The notes under the pieces: generated by a model
Database searches by the model: none
Seen by the model: the letters and a program-made list of their open reading frames with translations, nothing else
Told to the model about the DNA's origin: nothing
Shown: in pieces, positions 35,840 to 37,890 of the stretch
How positions within the stretch are numbered: the stretch's first letter is position 1
Layout of the letters: each line of letters begins with the position of its first letter
NCBI GenBank assembly: GCA_022486935.1
Contig: JAKVJO010000009.1
Coordinates: forward strand, 1-37,890
DNA from: Solobacterium sp.
GTDB lineage: Bacteria; Bacillota_I; Bacilli_A; Erysipelotrichales; Erysipelotrichaceae
Reading direction: 5' to 3'
DNA: 37,890 nucleotides
Translations under genes and position numbers: made by a program

Positions 35840-37890
35840 ATGAAGAAAGCAGTCAACGGCATCCTTTCTGCCCTGATGGTTCTCAGCATGGCTGGATGTT
35901 CATCCACGTCATCTGCGTCAGACGGAAAATTCAAGGCTGGCACCTACACAGGCACTGGCAAGGGAAACAACGGCGACATCACCGTAGAGGTCACATTATC
36001 CAGTGACGCAATCACCGATGTCAAAATCACCGCCCAGAACGAAACAGCAGGCATCTCAGATGATGCCATCACCAACATTCCAAAGGAAATCATTGATGCA
36101 CAGTCAGTGAATGTAGACACCGTCTCCGGTGCGACGCATTCTTCCGAGGGTATCATTGAAGCAGTCACCAACGCACTGGAATCTGCCGGTGTTGATGTCA
36201 GCACCCTGGGTGCAGCAGCGACCCATGAGAATGTGGCAGTCACCTTCACCGCAGGTACTTATACCGGAACCGGTGCCGGCTACAATGGCGATGTGGTACT
36301 GGATGTTACCTTCAGTGACAATGCCATCACCGATATCGCAGTAAACTCTTCCAAGGAAACAGAACACGTCGGAACAGTTGCCTATGATTATCTGTTCGAC
36401 GATATAAAGAATGCGTCAGGTACCGGTGTAGATTCCATCTCCGGTGCAACCTTCACCAGCAGCGGCGTCAAGAAGGCAGTCAATGATGCGGCTGAACAGG
36501 CCAAGGTATCTGATCTTGACGGCTTCAAGACCAACACCATCACTTACACTGCAGCAGATCCGATCGAAGACAGCTGGGATATTGTCATCGTCGGTGCCGG
36601 CGGAGCTGGCATTGCGGCAGCTGCCCAGGCAGCACAGGACGGCAATACCGTACTGCTCATTGAAAAGAACGCAGAGATCGGCGGCAATACCCTGGTATCC
36701 GGCGGTCAGTATCAGAGTGTCATGCCATACCTGGTATGGGATTCCACAGATCCGAATGCGACAACCGGTGTCGGCTATGACGGCAATACCTACAACAAGG
36801 TCAAGTCTGTACAGGGCTGCATCGATGAACTCCGCACCATTCTCAACTGGGATGAGAAAGAGTTCGACGCAGACTACTACAAGACCAATGAGTTTGTAGC
36901 AGGCGACATTGAAGAACTTTCCAAGCACGGCGTACACGCAGAGTATCTTTCCACCCTGCAGGCACTGAAGAAAGAGATCCAGGCATATCTTGACTGGGCT
37001 GATCCTCAGCTGAAGGCAGGCACACCGGAAAGTGAACTGACACTGTTCTCCACCCTGAACCTCCACATCTTCCAGACTTACTATGGAGGATTGAGACCGA
37101 ACGCAGACATGACTGAATGGAACTACGGCAACTATGATCTGGTCTCCCAGTTCATTACTGACGGCCAGGATCTGAAGCCGTGGCTGGAAGCACAGGGATC
37201 TACCTTTGTTGAAGATACCCAGCCGACGCTGATCGGTGCACTGTGGTACAGGGAAAACCAGTTCGTCGGTGCCAATGTTGATACCGACGGCGATGGCGTC
37301 ACGGAAGAGTATCAGGGCAGATGGGGCACCTACTTTGTCGCTCCAAGACAGACCATGCTCAACGCAGACGAACATAACGAGATCATGCTCAGAACCACAG
37401 CAGACAGCCTGATCACTGACGCATCCGGTAGCGTTACCGGCGTCAAGGCAACCAGATACGACGGCACAGAAGTAACTGCCAAAGCAAACAAGGGCGTCAT
37501 CATCTCCACCGGCGGCTATGCAGCAAACCTCGAAGAAGTATGCGATACCAATGTGTACTGGTCTTCTGATTATCTCTCCACTTCCACCAAGACAACCAAC
37601 CGTTCCTCCCTGCAGGGCGACGGCATCACCATGGGTGAAGATGCAGGCGCAACAGTGACCGGCATGGGCTGGACACAGATGATGCCGATCAGCTGGATCG
37701 ATGACGGCAACCTCGCATTCGGCGGCGGTGACTATGCAGTTTACATCAACCCGACAACCGGCAAGCGTTTCGTCAATGAGACTTCTGAACGTGACGTACT
37801 GTCACTGGCAGAGTTCAAGAACGGCATTGAAGTCAATGGCGTCAAGGGCGTCTTCCTGGAAATTGCCAATGCAGAAAGCAAGATTCCTGA
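35840..37890 (+). CDS. FMN_bind x2 + FAD-binding fumarate/urocanate-reductase-like lipoprotein, truncated by window end
   Basis: Lipobox LSMAGC; two flavinylation-type motifs DTVSGATHSS and DSISGATFTS; FAD dinucleotide fold IVIVGAGGAGIAAAAQAAQDGNTVLLIEKNAEIGGNT; frame open to 37890. Confidence 0.93.
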   Translation, partial: MKKAVNGILSALMVLSMAGCSSTSSASDGKFKAGTYTGTGKGNNGDITVEVTLSSDAITDVKITAQNETAGISDDAITNIPKEIIDAQSVNVDTVSGATHSSEGIIEAVTNALESAGVDVSTLGAAATHENVAVTFTAGTYTGTGAGYNGDVVLDVTFSDNAITDIAVNSSKETEHVGTVAYDYLFDDIKNASGTGVDSISGATFTSSGVKKAVNDAAEQAKVSDLDGFKTNTITYTAADPIEDSWDIVIVGAGGAGIAAAAQAAQDGNTVLLIEKNAEIGGNTLVSGGQYQSVMPYLVWDSTDPNATTGVGYDGNTYNKVKSVQGCIDELRTILNWDEKEFDADYYKTNEFVAGDIEELSKHGVHAEYLSTLQALKKEIQAYLDWADPQLKAGTPESELTLFSTLNLHIFQTYYGGLRPNADMTEWNYGNYDLVSQFITDGQDLKPWLEAQGSTFVEDTQPTLIGALWYRENQFVGANVDTDGDGVTEEYQGRWGTYFVAPRQTMLNADEHNEIMLRTTADSLITDASGSVTGVKATRYDGTEVTAKANKGVIISTGGYAANLEEVCDTNVYWSSDYLSTSTKTTNRSSLQGDGITMGEDAGATVTGMGWTQMMPISWIDDGNLAFGGGDYAVYINPTTGKRFVNETSERDVLSLAEFKNGIEVNGVKGVFLEIANAESKIP

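Noticed and set aside
36416-37375. 319-aa minus-strand ORF opposite the flavoprotein gene
   Set aside because: Antisense shadow ORF; the plus-strand frame encodes clear FMN_bind/FAD domains

Overview
The window looks like a chromosomal segment from a low-to-mid GC Firmicute, possibly Erysipelotrichia-like; the lineage is inferred from gene content only. Conserved housekeeping blocks flank accessory material. Blocks in order: (1) hprK - HAD phosphatase - OsmC - S66 peptidase - rapZ - yvcK/glmR - whiA, then a small membrane protein and two acyltransferase-like genes. (2) A catabolic operon at about 8.6-18.2 kb: LevR-type PRD/AAA+ regulator, mannose-family PTS EIIA/B/C/D, two SIS-domain sugar isomerase/deglycase-like proteins, a HAD phosphatase and a MATE transporter. 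It resembles fructoselysine/glucoselysine (Amadori product) PTS operons. (3) An AAA/DUF4143 ATPase, a minus-strand membrane protein, and gapA. (4) An AlbA_2/Schlafen-type regulator gene lying between two 61-bp near-identical copies of the gapA terminator region. (5) An XRE-HTH / single-TM / RCC1-like / Fn3-like protein with a small GYF_2-like protein. (6) nagA, a YdcF/DUF218 protein and a YjdF/DUF2238-like protein. (7) T-box - cysS - mrnC - rlmB - sigH-like - rpmG - secE - nusG. (8) A MerR-type regulator divergent from a truncated FMN_bind/FAD lipoprotein reductase, with a textbook 19-bp-spacer MerR promoter. The strongest second-look items are: the PTS operon, whose regulator lacks GAFTGA although a -24/-12-like element lies upstream; the gene bracketed by duplicated terminators; the HTH-TM-RCC1-Fn3 protein; the cysS T-box with an apparent non-UGC specifier; and the MerR-controlled flavinylated reductase. 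Family names come from reading the translations, with no database search.
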